A stretch of 64,000 nucleotides of DNA from Cladorhizidae sp. MBARI D1340-BT2 (taxonomy: Eukaryota; Porifera; Demospongiae; Poecilosclerida; Cladorhizidae). Made by a program: the position numbers and the translations under genes. Location: assembly GCA_028752905.1 (NCBI GenBank), contig JAQNBH010000011.1, positions 3,075,303 through 3,139,302 on the forward strand. Reading direction: 5' to 3'. Shown piece after piece: positions 12,494 to 25,000 of the stretch; positions within the stretch are counted from its first letter, which is position 1; each line of letters begins with the position of its first letter. The notes beneath the pieces were generated by a model that had not been told where the DNA came from, searched no databases, and was given only the letters and a program-made list of their open reading frames with translations.

Positions 12494-13704
12494 TGGGATA
12501 CACGGGTCACCATAAAACTACTATAACAACCGTTTGTCAAGCTGGGCCACTTATTATATCATAAACAACTAAATGGGCACTTAAAAGTGAGCAACCACAT
12601 ACTAGCGAGGGTACAGAGTACATGCATAATATGAAAAACATGATTGTTATTTGTTTGTCTACTGTTTCTGCAACTGTGTGCATGAGAGCTAGAGAATTAG
12701 CCTCCCAACCTTCAGGAGTTCTGGCAGAGCACACCCTGAACAGTGTAGTTTGAGGTCATCATATATATACATGGAAATTTGGTGACCATATGATGGAGAA
12801 AGATCAAGTGTGGAGAGACAGGAGGATGGGCTCTGGGTGATCAGGTGGGTGATATATCTCAACATCGTTAGTTAAGTAGACACTTACAAAAAAACAGGTA
12901 CTTAATATAACATTGATCCCAGCTTATCAACCAGCTTTTACGATATTACTATATTATGTAACTATTTACAAATACTTATATACCCAACTATAAACATCCT
13001 TTGCCATAGTGGTCCAATAATAATAGTCTTGTGAAGATGTGCCAGGTATGTTTCTGACCTAGATGACCATTGATATCATGGGCCTCACGCAACTTTCTGC
13101 CGCTCATCAATTGTGAATAAAACCAAACATTTAACCTTCTCATTGGGATGGTTTTTTTGCTAGTTGTGTGTAGAACATTCTTTCACCTATAGACAAATTA
13201 GCCATGACAATTTGTGTCATGTACATTATTGCATGATACCTAAAAAAAATTTAATTTCACTTGAAAGAAATCTGCCAAGTTCTATGAAATCTTGTGTACA
13301 ACACAAACTGTGATCTAAATCAGTAAAGCAATGGTTTATGTAGCTAATTCGTTAAGGACTATACATTGGAGGCTCATTGGCATACCACACATGACAACCA
13401 CAATTTGGCTGTGGAAAAAACCCCGCAAGCAGGTGGTATTATTTACATACCAATGACAATAAAACTGATGCTGCTCTTGAATACCACTGCGTTCTCTAAC
13501 CACTGAGTCACAGCATTCTGTAATAGTACTCAACCTTCCGCAGGAATACGCGTGAGTCTTTCTCTATTCGCACCATGACAGTTCAAATATCAACCTTATA
13601 TCTGAGAGATTATCCGATAGTATGCTAGTTAGTAGATCAACACCATAGGTAAATGGAATTATTGGTTACCTGTAGATATCTGTCTTCCTTAGCTACGCGA
13701 GTAA
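12494..13704. other. Non-coding sequence
   Basis: AT-rich unique sequence in which I recognise no gene, repeat or RNA. Confidence 0.45.
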
Positions 13705-15793
13705 TTAACCGATTAACGGCGATAGACGCCAATTGGCGTCACGCCCGTGCGTGCTTTGAACGGCGGTAGACGCCAATTGGCGTCATACCAAGCAGCCTTT
13801 TTATTCGCGCGATCGGCTAGCTGTCTTACTCTTTACGAAGGATCCATTGCTGCGATACTGCTCTATAACACTGTAAGTTCATGATAGTGCCTTTATTATA
13901 TAGGACTTACTATAACATTTTTTTAGAAAACTTGAAAACAATTATGACTTATACATATTAAAAATAGGATAACTATAATGGCAAAAAGAGAATGTTTGTC
14001 TTTGGAGGAGGTCCTCAAGGCATTGGATAGAGATGGGGACTTGGATGAGCCATTTGCAGATGGAAGTGATGAGGAATTTGAAGGCCTGCAGGAAGGTAAG
14101 GAAATTTTAGTGAACAAATGTTGAATAATATAATAAAAAATATATATAAAATAATTATATATATATATAATATATATATTTAGACATGGAAGAGGAAGAT
14201 GCTCATTCCTTCGCGATACCTGCCGCATTACACAAGACACCTTTACCCTACCCATCGACCCAAATGAATGCCGCTTTTACCACACCCATTTCAGTAAGAC
14301 TCTGTGGTTGCTTCCACATCAGACTCTGTAAACACTACTGCTACCTGCCACCTTTTACCACCATCGCTATCGACAACATGCACTTCCATATCTACTTCAG
14401 TATCGACCACACCCCAGCCTCAAACCACATCAGTATCAACCACACCCCAGCCTCAAACCACATCGGTATTGACCACAATGACTTCCACACTCCTGCCTCT
14501 ACTACATCAGAATCAACCACACCCATGCCTCAACCAACATCAGTATCAACCACACCTACTTACACACCCCAGCCCCAACTCAACATTATACCAACTCAAC
14601 AACAAATCCAACCATCACCCTCTTTCATTCCTTCCACTGCCACCTGCTCAGCCTTGCCATCCACTGTCTCTTCCACACAGACATTGCCTCCAGTTTGGTC
14701 ACCAAACCTAGTGACCCCTACAATTCATCCCTTCACATATTCACAAACACAGGTCTTCATTCTGCACAAAGGATGGTCAGGAAGCGGAAGTGAACTTACG
14801 ATCAAGAAGTTAGGATTCAGCTGGCCAAGGAGATAATAGGAATTATTGTAGCTGACGCAGAGCTGGGTGCAGCTCCATTATCAAGAGTCTTCCTGCCTTT
14901 CCTCCACTTCCCAATAAAGACCCCTGCAACATCTGGGAAGCGCAGTCGAGGACGTTGCACTTATACTACCAGCAACAGAAGCGATCTGACAGCCAGTGAT
15001 ACTGCCAGGAATGTGGCATATGGCTATGCCACGCTGGAATCGCGAGCACCCACGATCTATTGTGGCACAAAAACAAATTATAGTCCTGTTATTGGAATAT
15101 AACCTTCTCTCTCCTATGTACCAATGTACTACATTGTATTCATATAAAATGATATGTAATACCTGTGAGAAAGTGGCAAATTCAAGTTGTTTCATGGTTC
15201 AGGGGGTTAGGGTTTCTTGTTTCAGCTCCACTGCTCTCTCCTTTTCATGCCCACCCATGGGGGTGATGGTAGGTTAGCAGGACATTGTATTGGGACTTGA
15301 CAGGCAAAGAACCTATGGATGCACGTACAATATTCAGTATCATACCTAGAGTTCAACTTAGCTAAGCTAGCAGCTACGCGTTCCAAATATTAAAATTATT
15401 TATAGCTTACCTTTCTTTGTCCATTGCTAGCGCGTGGGGTCATCTTCTGTCCAGGAGCTTCCAACGCTCAGGCAAGTGTAACTGGACACGCCATCGAAAG
15501 TTTCTGAAGAATCAAAGAACTCCGATCTTTAGCTGAACGCTCGATTATACTCTTTGGTCCTCGAAATTTGTTATCCACAGCGGGCACAAAAGCTGGCAAG
15601 ACTAACTTCTTTTGTAATCAGGTAGCCAAGGACACGCTTTCTCTTCAGGCAATATACCGCTAAGGCTGAAAAGCCCTCAAGACAAAGATCTAGCACGTTT
15701 TGTTTGGTACTCGCCACACCCTAAGGTCACATGAAAAAGGTTCCGCGTCACCCGGTACAATTGAATTAATTAATACCGCGTATAATCGGTTAA
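13705..15793 (+). mobile_element. piggyBac-like element 2 (core deleted)
   Basis: Exon 1 starts at the ATG at 13978 with MAKRECLSLEEVLKALDRDG and an acidic tail, and ends at 14095 before GTAAGG. After an 88-bp AT-rich intron the acceptor at 14182-14183 continues in frame (GAC, then MEEEDAHSF). A Thr/Pro/Gln-rich stretch follows to about 14750. Then come frames with VQLAKEIIGII, LHFP, RGRC and KRSDS, with CQECGIWLCHAG at about 14965-15055, the piggyBac C-terminal Zn domain. The catalytic core is missing. Ends are tentative: TTAA at 13705 and 15790, each followed inward by CCGATTA on opposite strands. Two copies of GACGCCAATTGGCGTC lie at 13728-13743 and 13772-13787. The boundaries are less certain than the transposase assignment. 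Confidence 0.6.
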
Positions 15794-15809
15794 CAGTGAT
15801 ATTCGGTTT

Positions 15810-15969
15810 GCGTGGGCGGAAGGAAGGGATTGCGCGTGCGCAGTCAGGTCAGTGCGAAAATGAGTAATAAGGCTCGTCACCCTGGCGTTAAATATGTTTA
15901 ACTACATGTTATTCGCACTCCAGTTGGTCGTTGCCACGTGAAAGAAAACTGGCTGAGAACCTGATTGCC
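15810..15969 (+). promoter_or_regulatory. DPYD: DPYD promoter and 5' UTR region
   Basis: Upstream of the DPYD start codon there is a GGGCGG GC box (about 15814), TGCGCGTGCGCA at 15831-15842 (minus strand TGCGCACGCGCA, a full match to the NRF-1 consensus) and a CACGTG E-box at 15935-15940. No TATA box is evident. The start codon context GCCATGG is a good Kozak match. This fits a TATA-less housekeeping promoter. The transcription start cannot be placed from sequence alone. Confidence 0.5.
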
Positions 15970-16011
15970 ATGGCTGCTGCCGTTATATCTAGAGATCCCC
16001 CTGATATCGAG
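15970..16011 (+). CDS. DPYD: DPYD exon 1 (residues 1-14)
   Basis: It encodes [14 protein letters not shown], closely matching the known vertebrate N-terminus, which also ends its first exon after an acidic DIE. The donor is GAG|GTGAGG, phase 0, and exon 2 continues in the same phase. The start is chosen for its Kozak context and this match. The following intron 1 is 7281 bp. Confidence 0.9.
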
Positions 16012-19000
16012 GTGAGGGGTAAAAATAAGGAGGGGGATCTAGGATTTTGAGAAGGGGGGAGGGGGGATTTCCAGAAATATAATTATAATGATGCAATAGG
16101 AAATAACAAAACCTGTCAAACCTGATGAACCAGTGCATTTGAGTTTTGCCCTATTTCATTTCCACACAAAGATCTGGAGCATGTCATGCACTGCCAACAC
16201 ACCATCAAGTAAGACATCATCTGCCAAATGGAATGGAAGAAACTTTTTCCTAGCGTTTGTAGCTTTAGCTAGCAGTCTCTTTTCAGTCTTTCTTGAGAGT
16301 TGGTTGTTTTCTAGTAGCGATTGTTTACTGGACAAACATTGAAAGTCACATTTTATAACGGAAGTACTCTTATTGATTGAAGGCTGACATGACGTGAGGA
16401 AAAGGAGGTCGAGTAAATGTGGAGTTTGGATGAAACTGAACCTTCCAAAAAGAGGACATGCTTCTGGGGAAAGAATGTTGTGCCCTTTCTGTGCTTTTAT
16501 GGCAATCGAGGAAAAGGACAATAGAATTGAAGAGCAAACCCACAAGATAAGAATTATTGGAAGAACAGCTGAAGGATACAAACTCCTCTTTGACCACAAT
16601 GACCAACACAACAGAAGAGAAGACCCTTGCCTCCTTGTTCTCTTACACAAAAAACAAGATACTCCTCCAGTCCTCAACATCGCTACTCTACAGAAAACTC
16701 TCAAAGCAGAGGAAAATGAAAATATCTCAAGACAAGAGAACATTGTCATCAAGTGTATAGGGCTTCTAGGGCTTCCCAGTGACTCTAACCAAGATGCCTT
16801 AGTTGCAGAACTAGCTTCCATCCTTGACATCGATCTAACAGCAACCAAAACATCAGCCTTCATAGTGAAAACTTTAGAGGGCAATATAAAGAAATTGGTC
16901 GCAAAGGTGGGCTGAGATAAAAGAAAAGAATTTCTCAAGAAGGCAAAATCCCTACGGAATCACACTGGATGGGAAGATGTTTACATCAACCCAGATATGA
17001 CTCGAGCACAGGAGGAAGAAGCATATCATATCAGGCAGAAGCTTAGGGACATGAAGAGCAAGGACCCTGGAAAGGATTGGATAATCCGCAGAGGAAACGT
17101 CATTGTAAGACCTGAGGCTGCCAATATTGACAACCTTAATACAAGATGACTAGTCCGGAACAAGGAAGACGCAGCACCCTCAGATCACCCTCTCTGTATG
17201 ACTCATCCCTACCTCCCACCTAACCCTAACCCTCCCCCCCCCCTCATTGCCCTTGTAAGCACTTGGAATACAATCAGATGTCTGACTTGGAATATAGAAG
17301 GAATTAGAAGCACTCTACTTACATCACCAGAAGCCAACCCCCTCCGTGAAGCAGACATCGTCTTCCTACAGGAGACGTTCATAAACAAGGAAACAACATC
17401 GTTAGCTCCAGGATACTCATGGGCCATCTCCCCTGCGGTCCTAGGTAATGGAAATCGTCTTGATAAAGGAATTGCAATACTGACAAAGCCCCATCTTGAG
17501 TCTAAAACTATCAGCCACTCCATCACCCACATATCTGTGGAAATGACAGATTTCTATGCCGTCTCATTTTACTTCACACCTAACCAGGAATTGGGCAATA
17601 TCATTCTGCATATCATGGATACCCTTACTGAGTTATCACCCGTATCCTAATTTGCGGTGATTTCAACTGCAGAACAGAGAGGAGAAAAGCTTGTGGACAC
17701 ACTAGACTCTTTTGGCTTCTCATCACTGAACAACCCAGATGAACACACTTACATATCTCCGACAGGAAGAAGCACGATCGACCTTATTTTCCACAACCTA
17801 ACTCCTCCTTTCACAAAACTGTAAAATAGTCCCTACCATTATCAGAAAGCACCAACGGGTATCTTTTGATGTAATGATCCCTTTAAAAAGAATAATAAAA
17901 AACCATCACCCCCAGGATGAAATTAAGCTAAAACGCAACATCCTGCCTGACAAGTTGTACGAGAAACTCACTCTGCTTATACCCCTTACATGTTGCAGCA
18001 TGGAAAACATTGACATTACAGTAGCCTCAGTCACTCAAGCAGTCATTGCTGCCATTCTCAACATCAAGAGTAAAACAAGCCACCATAAACAGTGGTTTGA
18101 TGAAGAGTGCATATAGTTGAAGGCCTAAGTATTGTCTTTACGTCAAGAAACTGACAGTAATCTCTACCCAGAACAGCATCGACTGTATAAGATAATGATC
18201 AAAAGGCTAAGAAGGAAGTGTATGAAGAGGAACAACTTCTGAAGAGGATCGGAGATGCAGAGACTGCTCCTTGGCTGCGGAGGACTCCCTCACCATCACC
18301 AATTGCACCAGAAGAATGGAGCAAACACCTTTCGAAGCTTTACAATCCTGATGGAGGTACAAGTTCATATGAGATGGAGCCAGATGAGGAAGATATAGAC
18401 TGGTACAATGCTCCATTCTCTGAGAATGAAGTAAACCAGACTCTCCAGAAAATGCGTAGCGGAAAAGCTCCTGGACCAGCAGGATCTGCTATGAACATCT
18501 ACAACTCTCACTGCCACTTCTTCTCCCTATCTTAACATGGATATTCAACCTCTGCATGAAGCAGATGATCATTCCCAACTGCTGGAGGGAAAGTTTCCTG
18601 AAAACACTGTACATACAAAGGAAAGGGTGACCGATCCTCTCCAGATATGTACCGAGGGATCGCCCTTCTGAACACACTCTTTAAAACATTAAACTCTCTC
18701 ATCAACCACCGTTTTCACCCGGTCATCCCTCTCCTCCCAGCTGAGCAGTATGGCTTCCAATAAGGTAAAAGGACTCAGGAACCCATTTTCAAACTCATTT
18801 CCACAATTAAAGAGAACCTCCAGGAAAAGAAAGGGCACATGTATGCCCTCTTTGTTGACTTCCGGAAAGCTTTCGATCTAGTCGACCGTCCCCTTCTCAT
18901 GGAGAAGCTTAACCCTCTCACTGGCATAAGCGACTTAAGTCGCGAAAACGGATTAACCGCGACGAAAAAATTCGTAAAAAATTAACCGTTCGCGGTATTA

Positions 19001-22000
19001 AACTTAAAAAATTGCACGAATATGCCTAAAGCATGCCTCTAATATACCCCAAAATATTTGGAAAATACGGAATGAGGAAAGGGAAGTAAACGTGCCAGCA
19101 AACATCACTTCCGGTTAATTCCCGGTCTCGAAGAAGAAATGCCGACCCGCTTTAGTAGAGACGAAGCGTTAGATTTCCTATTTGAGGATGACTTCGGCCT
19201 GTCCGAGATTGACGTTAGTGAAGAAGAGGAAGAAGGTGCCTGTGCTTACCTGGGAAGTGGCGTAGTTGACGGTGATGCTATGGCAGCTATAACAGAAGCT
19301 GTTGGCACCGACCACGAAGCAAATTTTCAAAGTATAGATCGCCCTACTCTGCCAAGCGAAGCTTCAGACGATAGCGATGGTCATGAAGACTTCCCCCAAG
19401 GTAAGAATAGATAAGAGTTGTATAGTAAAGCCTAGTAACTAGCATAATAATAAGAACTATTTCTCCTGGGAAGGTAGTTTCACTCATGGAGCTGGAGGAA
19501 GATGAGGAAGCAGCAGAGGAGAAGACAGGGTTGGAGGAGAGGTTATTATTTATATATATACATATATATATTTTATAATGTAGCACTATGTGTTTGTCTG
19601 AGTTATGCTGAACATGCAGACCTTCACAGTGCCAAGCATTGCCCTTTTATTTTTTATCTATATTTATTTATAATTATGTTATCCACATACTTTTATTTAT
19701 TTTTCAGTACTATGGACCCTAGCCCTTACTTCCTCTTTGTTATGATTTTCACATCTTTATGGTTAGTTATAATTGACCAAAACATGTTGTTGACAAATAG
19801 TAACGTTGACTAACTAACATTGCTGATTTCATCGAGCTGAAATAATCTTTTTCAACCTATAATGATATTCACATCTTTGTGGTTTGTTATCAACCAAAAA
19901 ATTGTTGTTGACAAACAGTTGTTGTTGTTGACCAAAAGTTGACCGGCTAACATTGCTGGTTTCATATACACATGAAATTGAGATGATATAAACCCTATAT
20001 AAACCCTTTTATTTTACTTCCTGTCTCTTATAACAATATTCACATTTCTGTGGTTTGTTGCTAAGCAACTAAAATTTAACATAACGTCCCTTCATGCATC
20101 AGCTATCACCTGATATATAGTTGTTGGGTACTTGTCTTCATGTGGTCCTCTATAATTTAAAAAATGTGAAATTGTGTCAATTTTTGTAAAAAGTCCTCCG
20201 TAAATCTGCCAGTGAAAGGGTTAAGTCACAGTTCGGGATAAAAGGACGCACCCTTGGGGTCATCAAAAATATCCTTGCTGGAAATAAAATCAGGATCACT
20301 GATGGATTTACAACCTCTGAGCCCATCCTCCAGTTACGAGGGATTTTACAGGGAGACTCCCTATCCCCGACTCTATTCATTATCTATATTGCAGACCTCG
20401 CCACCCTCCTTCGTGACACTGGGGTTATGTTCTCATTTTATGCTGACGATCTAGTGATATACTCCAGAGATAAGGTGTCAGTAGAAGCAGCACTCTACTC
20501 TCGGGATGGGTGGTGCTCCCAAAACCACCTGGACCTGAATATATCAAAGACAAAGGTGATAAAGTTCAGGAAAGGAAGACGTATATGCAGAAACGATACC
20601 TTCTTTTACAGAGGATCAATGATTGAAGTGACCAATTCATATGAATATCTTGGTGTTGACTCTCCAACCAACTCTGACTTTTACCAGGCATGTAGAGAAG
20701 AAGAAAAAGAAGGCCCTTGCTGTGATAGGAAGTCTTCAGAAGCTTCACCTCGTGAGCATAGTTTGTGCCCTCAAGATCTTTTATATGAAGCTATTTCCTG
20801 CTGTGACCTACTGCATGAATGTGATATCCCCTTTCTTAACATTCCACCATCTTCTAGAGCTCGACAAAATAAAGGCTGCATTCCTTTTAAGAGGGCCCTT
20901 GCCGTCCACCAGAATGCTTCCTCAACCCTTGTTCATAAACTCATTAGAACGCCTACACTAATGGAAGATATGAAGACGAGAGGATACATTTTTGCAGGGG
21001 ATGCCTGGGACCAATACAGACGTCACTGGGAAGGGAGGCTCCATAATACATCGTCTAAGTTTGGCACAGATGGCCCCGCTTTCAAAACTTCAAGATGGAG
21101 GGAACCAAACCAGAGGGAGAGACATATATTTACTAGAGCCACAGTTCATGGGTTTCATTATCTGATTGTGTTGTTTCACAAACTGTTATGATCCTGACCC
21201 CAGCTGCATTTGTGTCCTATGCTTAGAGCCTGCAGATATTTATCATGTCGCCTCCGGTAGTGGTATGTCCCTTCCCAAATTTGCTGAATTATTAGAAAAG
21301 ATGAAGGAGAATAAGGACTAAGATTCTTGTCTGAAGCTACTATTAGTGCTATTATTATTATTATTATTATCTATCTAACACCATCCAGTAAACTTGAGCT
21401 CACTATTTCCACACAAAGATCTGGAGCATGTCATGCACTGCCAACACCATCCAGTAAACTTGAGCTCACTATTTCCAGACAAAGATCTGGAGCATGTCGT
21501 GCACTGCCAACACCATCCAGTAAACTTGAGCTCACTATTTCCACACAAAGATCTGGAGCATGTCATGCACTGCCAACACCATCCAGTAAACTTGAGCTGA
21601 CTATTTCAACATGCACTAGAGAATCGTAAACTTTCCTTTTTAAATGTTTTTTTATTTGTTTCGTTTCATTTCAATCTATTTTTAAGTTTAACTCTTCGAA
21701 GCAGAAGGAGCAGCCATTGCAAATTCTCAACATGCTGAAGTTGTTTTTGATATCAATTTTTTTAAATTTTATAATGGAGGGAGGTCACTGCCTCTCCCTT
21801 AGCTTAGCTATATCCTCTTTCTGTTCTGCAGCACAGGTCTCCTGCAGGTATGGAGGGAGCTCACTGCCTCTCCCTTAGCTTAGCTATGTCCTCTTTCTGT
21901 TCTGCAGCACAGGTCTCCTGCAGGTATGGAGGGAGCTCACTGCCTCTCCCTTAGCTTAGTATGTCCTCTTTCTGTTCTGCAGCACAGGTCTCCTGCAGGT

Positions 22001-25000
22001 CTGGAGGGAGCTCTTCCATAAGAAGAGAAAAGTGTTCATGCATGTTGTTGCACGTGCTAGTGTGGGCATGACCAGCACATATTGCCCCCCTCCCCCTCCC
22101 CCCATGGGTGGTGTGGTATGCCTGTAGGCTATCCTGTTTAGTCACTGACCATATAAGGGTGTGTGTGAGTTGATATCTTGCTCCTAATTGACCACAAGGT
22201 ATGCTATCCTGTTTAGTCACTGACCATATAAGGGTGTGTGAGTTGATATCTTGCTCCTAATTGACAAACTCCACAAAGAGGCATATGGATGCTCATGGTC
22301 GCTAAGTTGTGCTAAATGCTCCAGGACTAAAGGAGGGCTATAAATAGAAATGCATCTAGCTTGTGCAGTGTTGTCATCTATGCTCTGCATATTGGACCAT
22401 TAAGCTTGTTAATTATGCTGGGCAGGTGGGAAACAGTGCCAGGGGGGGGGGGGGGGGGGGGGGCAGAGCTAGAAATAACAGGGGTCATCGTCATTTTCTG
22501 AGCAATTCACCAATTTGTCTGACCAAATCACTACTTGCTCTGCCAGATTGTCCTAACAGCAATAAGTGGCTACTAGTCAGCTGCTTAGTGTTGCAGCTGC
22601 AGTGGTTACCAGGAAGTAAAATTAACTTATTGTGGAAAAGAAAAAGGAGGGGGGGAAAACAGTGTGGTTAGCTAATAGCATGCTGTGGGTGCCCTTGGCT
22701 AATTGTATCCCTAGGCTAATTGCAATGTATATACTAGGCTGAGGTCTGGTGATTGTAGCAAACAGCTGGCTAGGTACAAATGATTTCAATGCTGATTGTA
22801 TTGAGTTATGGTGGGAAAGTACAACTAGACCAAACCAGTGGCCAAGGAGGCTGTACAGGAAGAAAGCCTGCTACTGCTACACCAAGCACCTCAGCATTGG
22901 TAGTGAATGAAGATGAAGAGAATGAGTCAGACAGAAGTAGTGAGTCTGGTGACAATCTTCCTTTAGAAGACTGGGATAACTGAATGAAGAACATGCAGTG
23001 ACATTTTTGTCCTACTTAACTTTTCATGCTGTATTGTCACTTATTTTTGTTTTTATGAATCATACTATTATTATTGCAAGTAGACCAACATTTAGTAGAA
23101 GTATAATGACTGACCAATATTAGAAAATGACCTAGCAAATCTTATTATGCTAGGACATGTCCTACCAACATCAAACCTTATTTCTAGCTCTGGCGGGCGT
23201 GTTCTCCGTATGTTTCTCCAATCAAGAGTATCATCAATTTCCACTCTTTACACTGTACCCCATGCACCTCGTTGTTGTTGTTGTTGTTATAGAATCTTCT
23301 GGCCCTGAACCCCAGGGTGACCAAGACCGCGAGATTACTCTCCACCTCGGCCACCAAAGGTGCTCGCAAATATTGGAAGAGAAATCAGGACAAGGGTTGC
23401 CATGTAAGTACACACTCTTAGCCAGCCCTGCCATGTCTATCCAAGTGAGTGCAAGAGTGCCATGCCCACCTGAAATCTTGTGATGAGTGTTCCTAATCTG
23501 TGGAGTGCTGATGGAGTTTCCAGTTGAAACTGTTGTTAGAGAGAGTAATAAAATGTTTATGTGTTGGGAAACTCCACCTCTTCTCTCCCTCTCTTTCATC
23601 TCTCCCCATCTTGTTACCCTTCCTCTCTTTCACACCTACCTTGCCCCCTCCCCTCCCCTCCCCCCCTCCCCTCCCCCCTTCTCACGCATATGCACATGCA
23701 GTCTTGTGGCAGCAAGGAGGGGAACTTTGACGACATCAAGCACACAACCTTGAGTGAGAGGGCAGCCCTCAAAGAGGCCAGTCGCTGCCTCAAGTGTGTG
23801 GACGCTCCCTGCCAGAAGAGCTGTCCCACGCAGCTCGACATCAAGGCCTTCATCACCTCCATTGCCAACAGCAACTATTACGGAGCCTCAAAGGCAATCT
23901 TCTCTGATAACCCTCTGGGCCTGACTTGCGGGATGGTGTGTCCGACATCTGATCTTTGTGTTGGTGGGTGCAATTTGTACGCATCGGAGGAAGGCCCCAT
24001 CAATATCGGAGGACTCCAGCAGTTTGCCACTGAGGTGAAGCTTTTCTCCTTAATGTTATTATTGTTGTTGTTATTGCTGTTGTTGATGTTGTGTTTGAGT
24101 GACTCGATTGACCGTTGCTATGGAGATTTGGTGTTATTCTTCATCTCAACAGGTGTTTAAGAACATGCGGATTCCTCAAATTCGTGACCCCAGCTTGACC
24201 CCTCTGGATGAACTCCCCGAGAGCTATCAGGCTAAAGTGGCACTGATTGGCTGCGGCCCAGCTTCTATCAGCTGTGCCACGTTCCTGGCTCGATTAGGGT
24301 ACACGAACCTTACGATCTTTGAGAAGTTTGACTACATTGGAGGATTGAGGTACGGGAGGATGGGAGGAGCGGGAGGGAGGGTGGTGGAGGAGGGGAGTGT
24401 GAGAGAAGGGGAGGAGGAGGAGGGGAGCGGGAAGGAGGGTGGTGGAGGAGGGGAGTGTGAGTGAGAACTGATGGTATCATCATCAGTTTGTCTTTTGATG
24501 TTGTTTTGTTATCCTGTATATCACTACATGTTTGAGCTGTGAGGCCACTGGGTGGATGGTGCAGTGGTTATGACTACATGTTTGAGCTGTGAGGCCATTG
24601 GGTGGGTGGTGCAGTGGTTATGACTACATGTTTGAGCTGTGATGCCACTGGGTGGGTGGTGCAGTGGTTATGACTACATGTTTGAGCTGTGAGGCCACTG
24701 GGTGGGTGGTGCAGTGGTGATCACTACATGTTTGAGCTGTGAGGCCACTGGGTGGGTGGTGCAGTGGTTATCACGACATGTTTGAGCTGTGTGGCCACTG
24801 GGTGGGTGGTGCAGTGGTTATGACTACATGTTTGAGCTGTGAGGCCATTGGGTGGGTGGTGCAGTGGTTATGACTACATGTTTGAGCTGTGATGCCACTG
24901 GGTGGGTGGTGCAGTGGTTATGACTACATGTTTGAGCTGTGAGGCCACTGGGTGGGTGGTGCAGTGGTCATCACTACATGTTTGAGCTGTGAGGCCACTG

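Noticed and set aside
12002..12540. Long overlapping frames on both strands over the 27-bp array
   Set aside because: The period is a multiple of three and the unit has no stop in most frames; there is no gene context.
16156..16938. A 260-codon minus-strand frame
   Set aside because: It lies opposite the LINE ORF1 region, which carries recognisable plus-strand features; the minus translation matches nothing I know.
23157..23483. A 108-codon plus frame around DPYD exon 2
   Set aside because: The exon is read in another frame, which matches the enzyme and joins exons 1 and 3 in phase.
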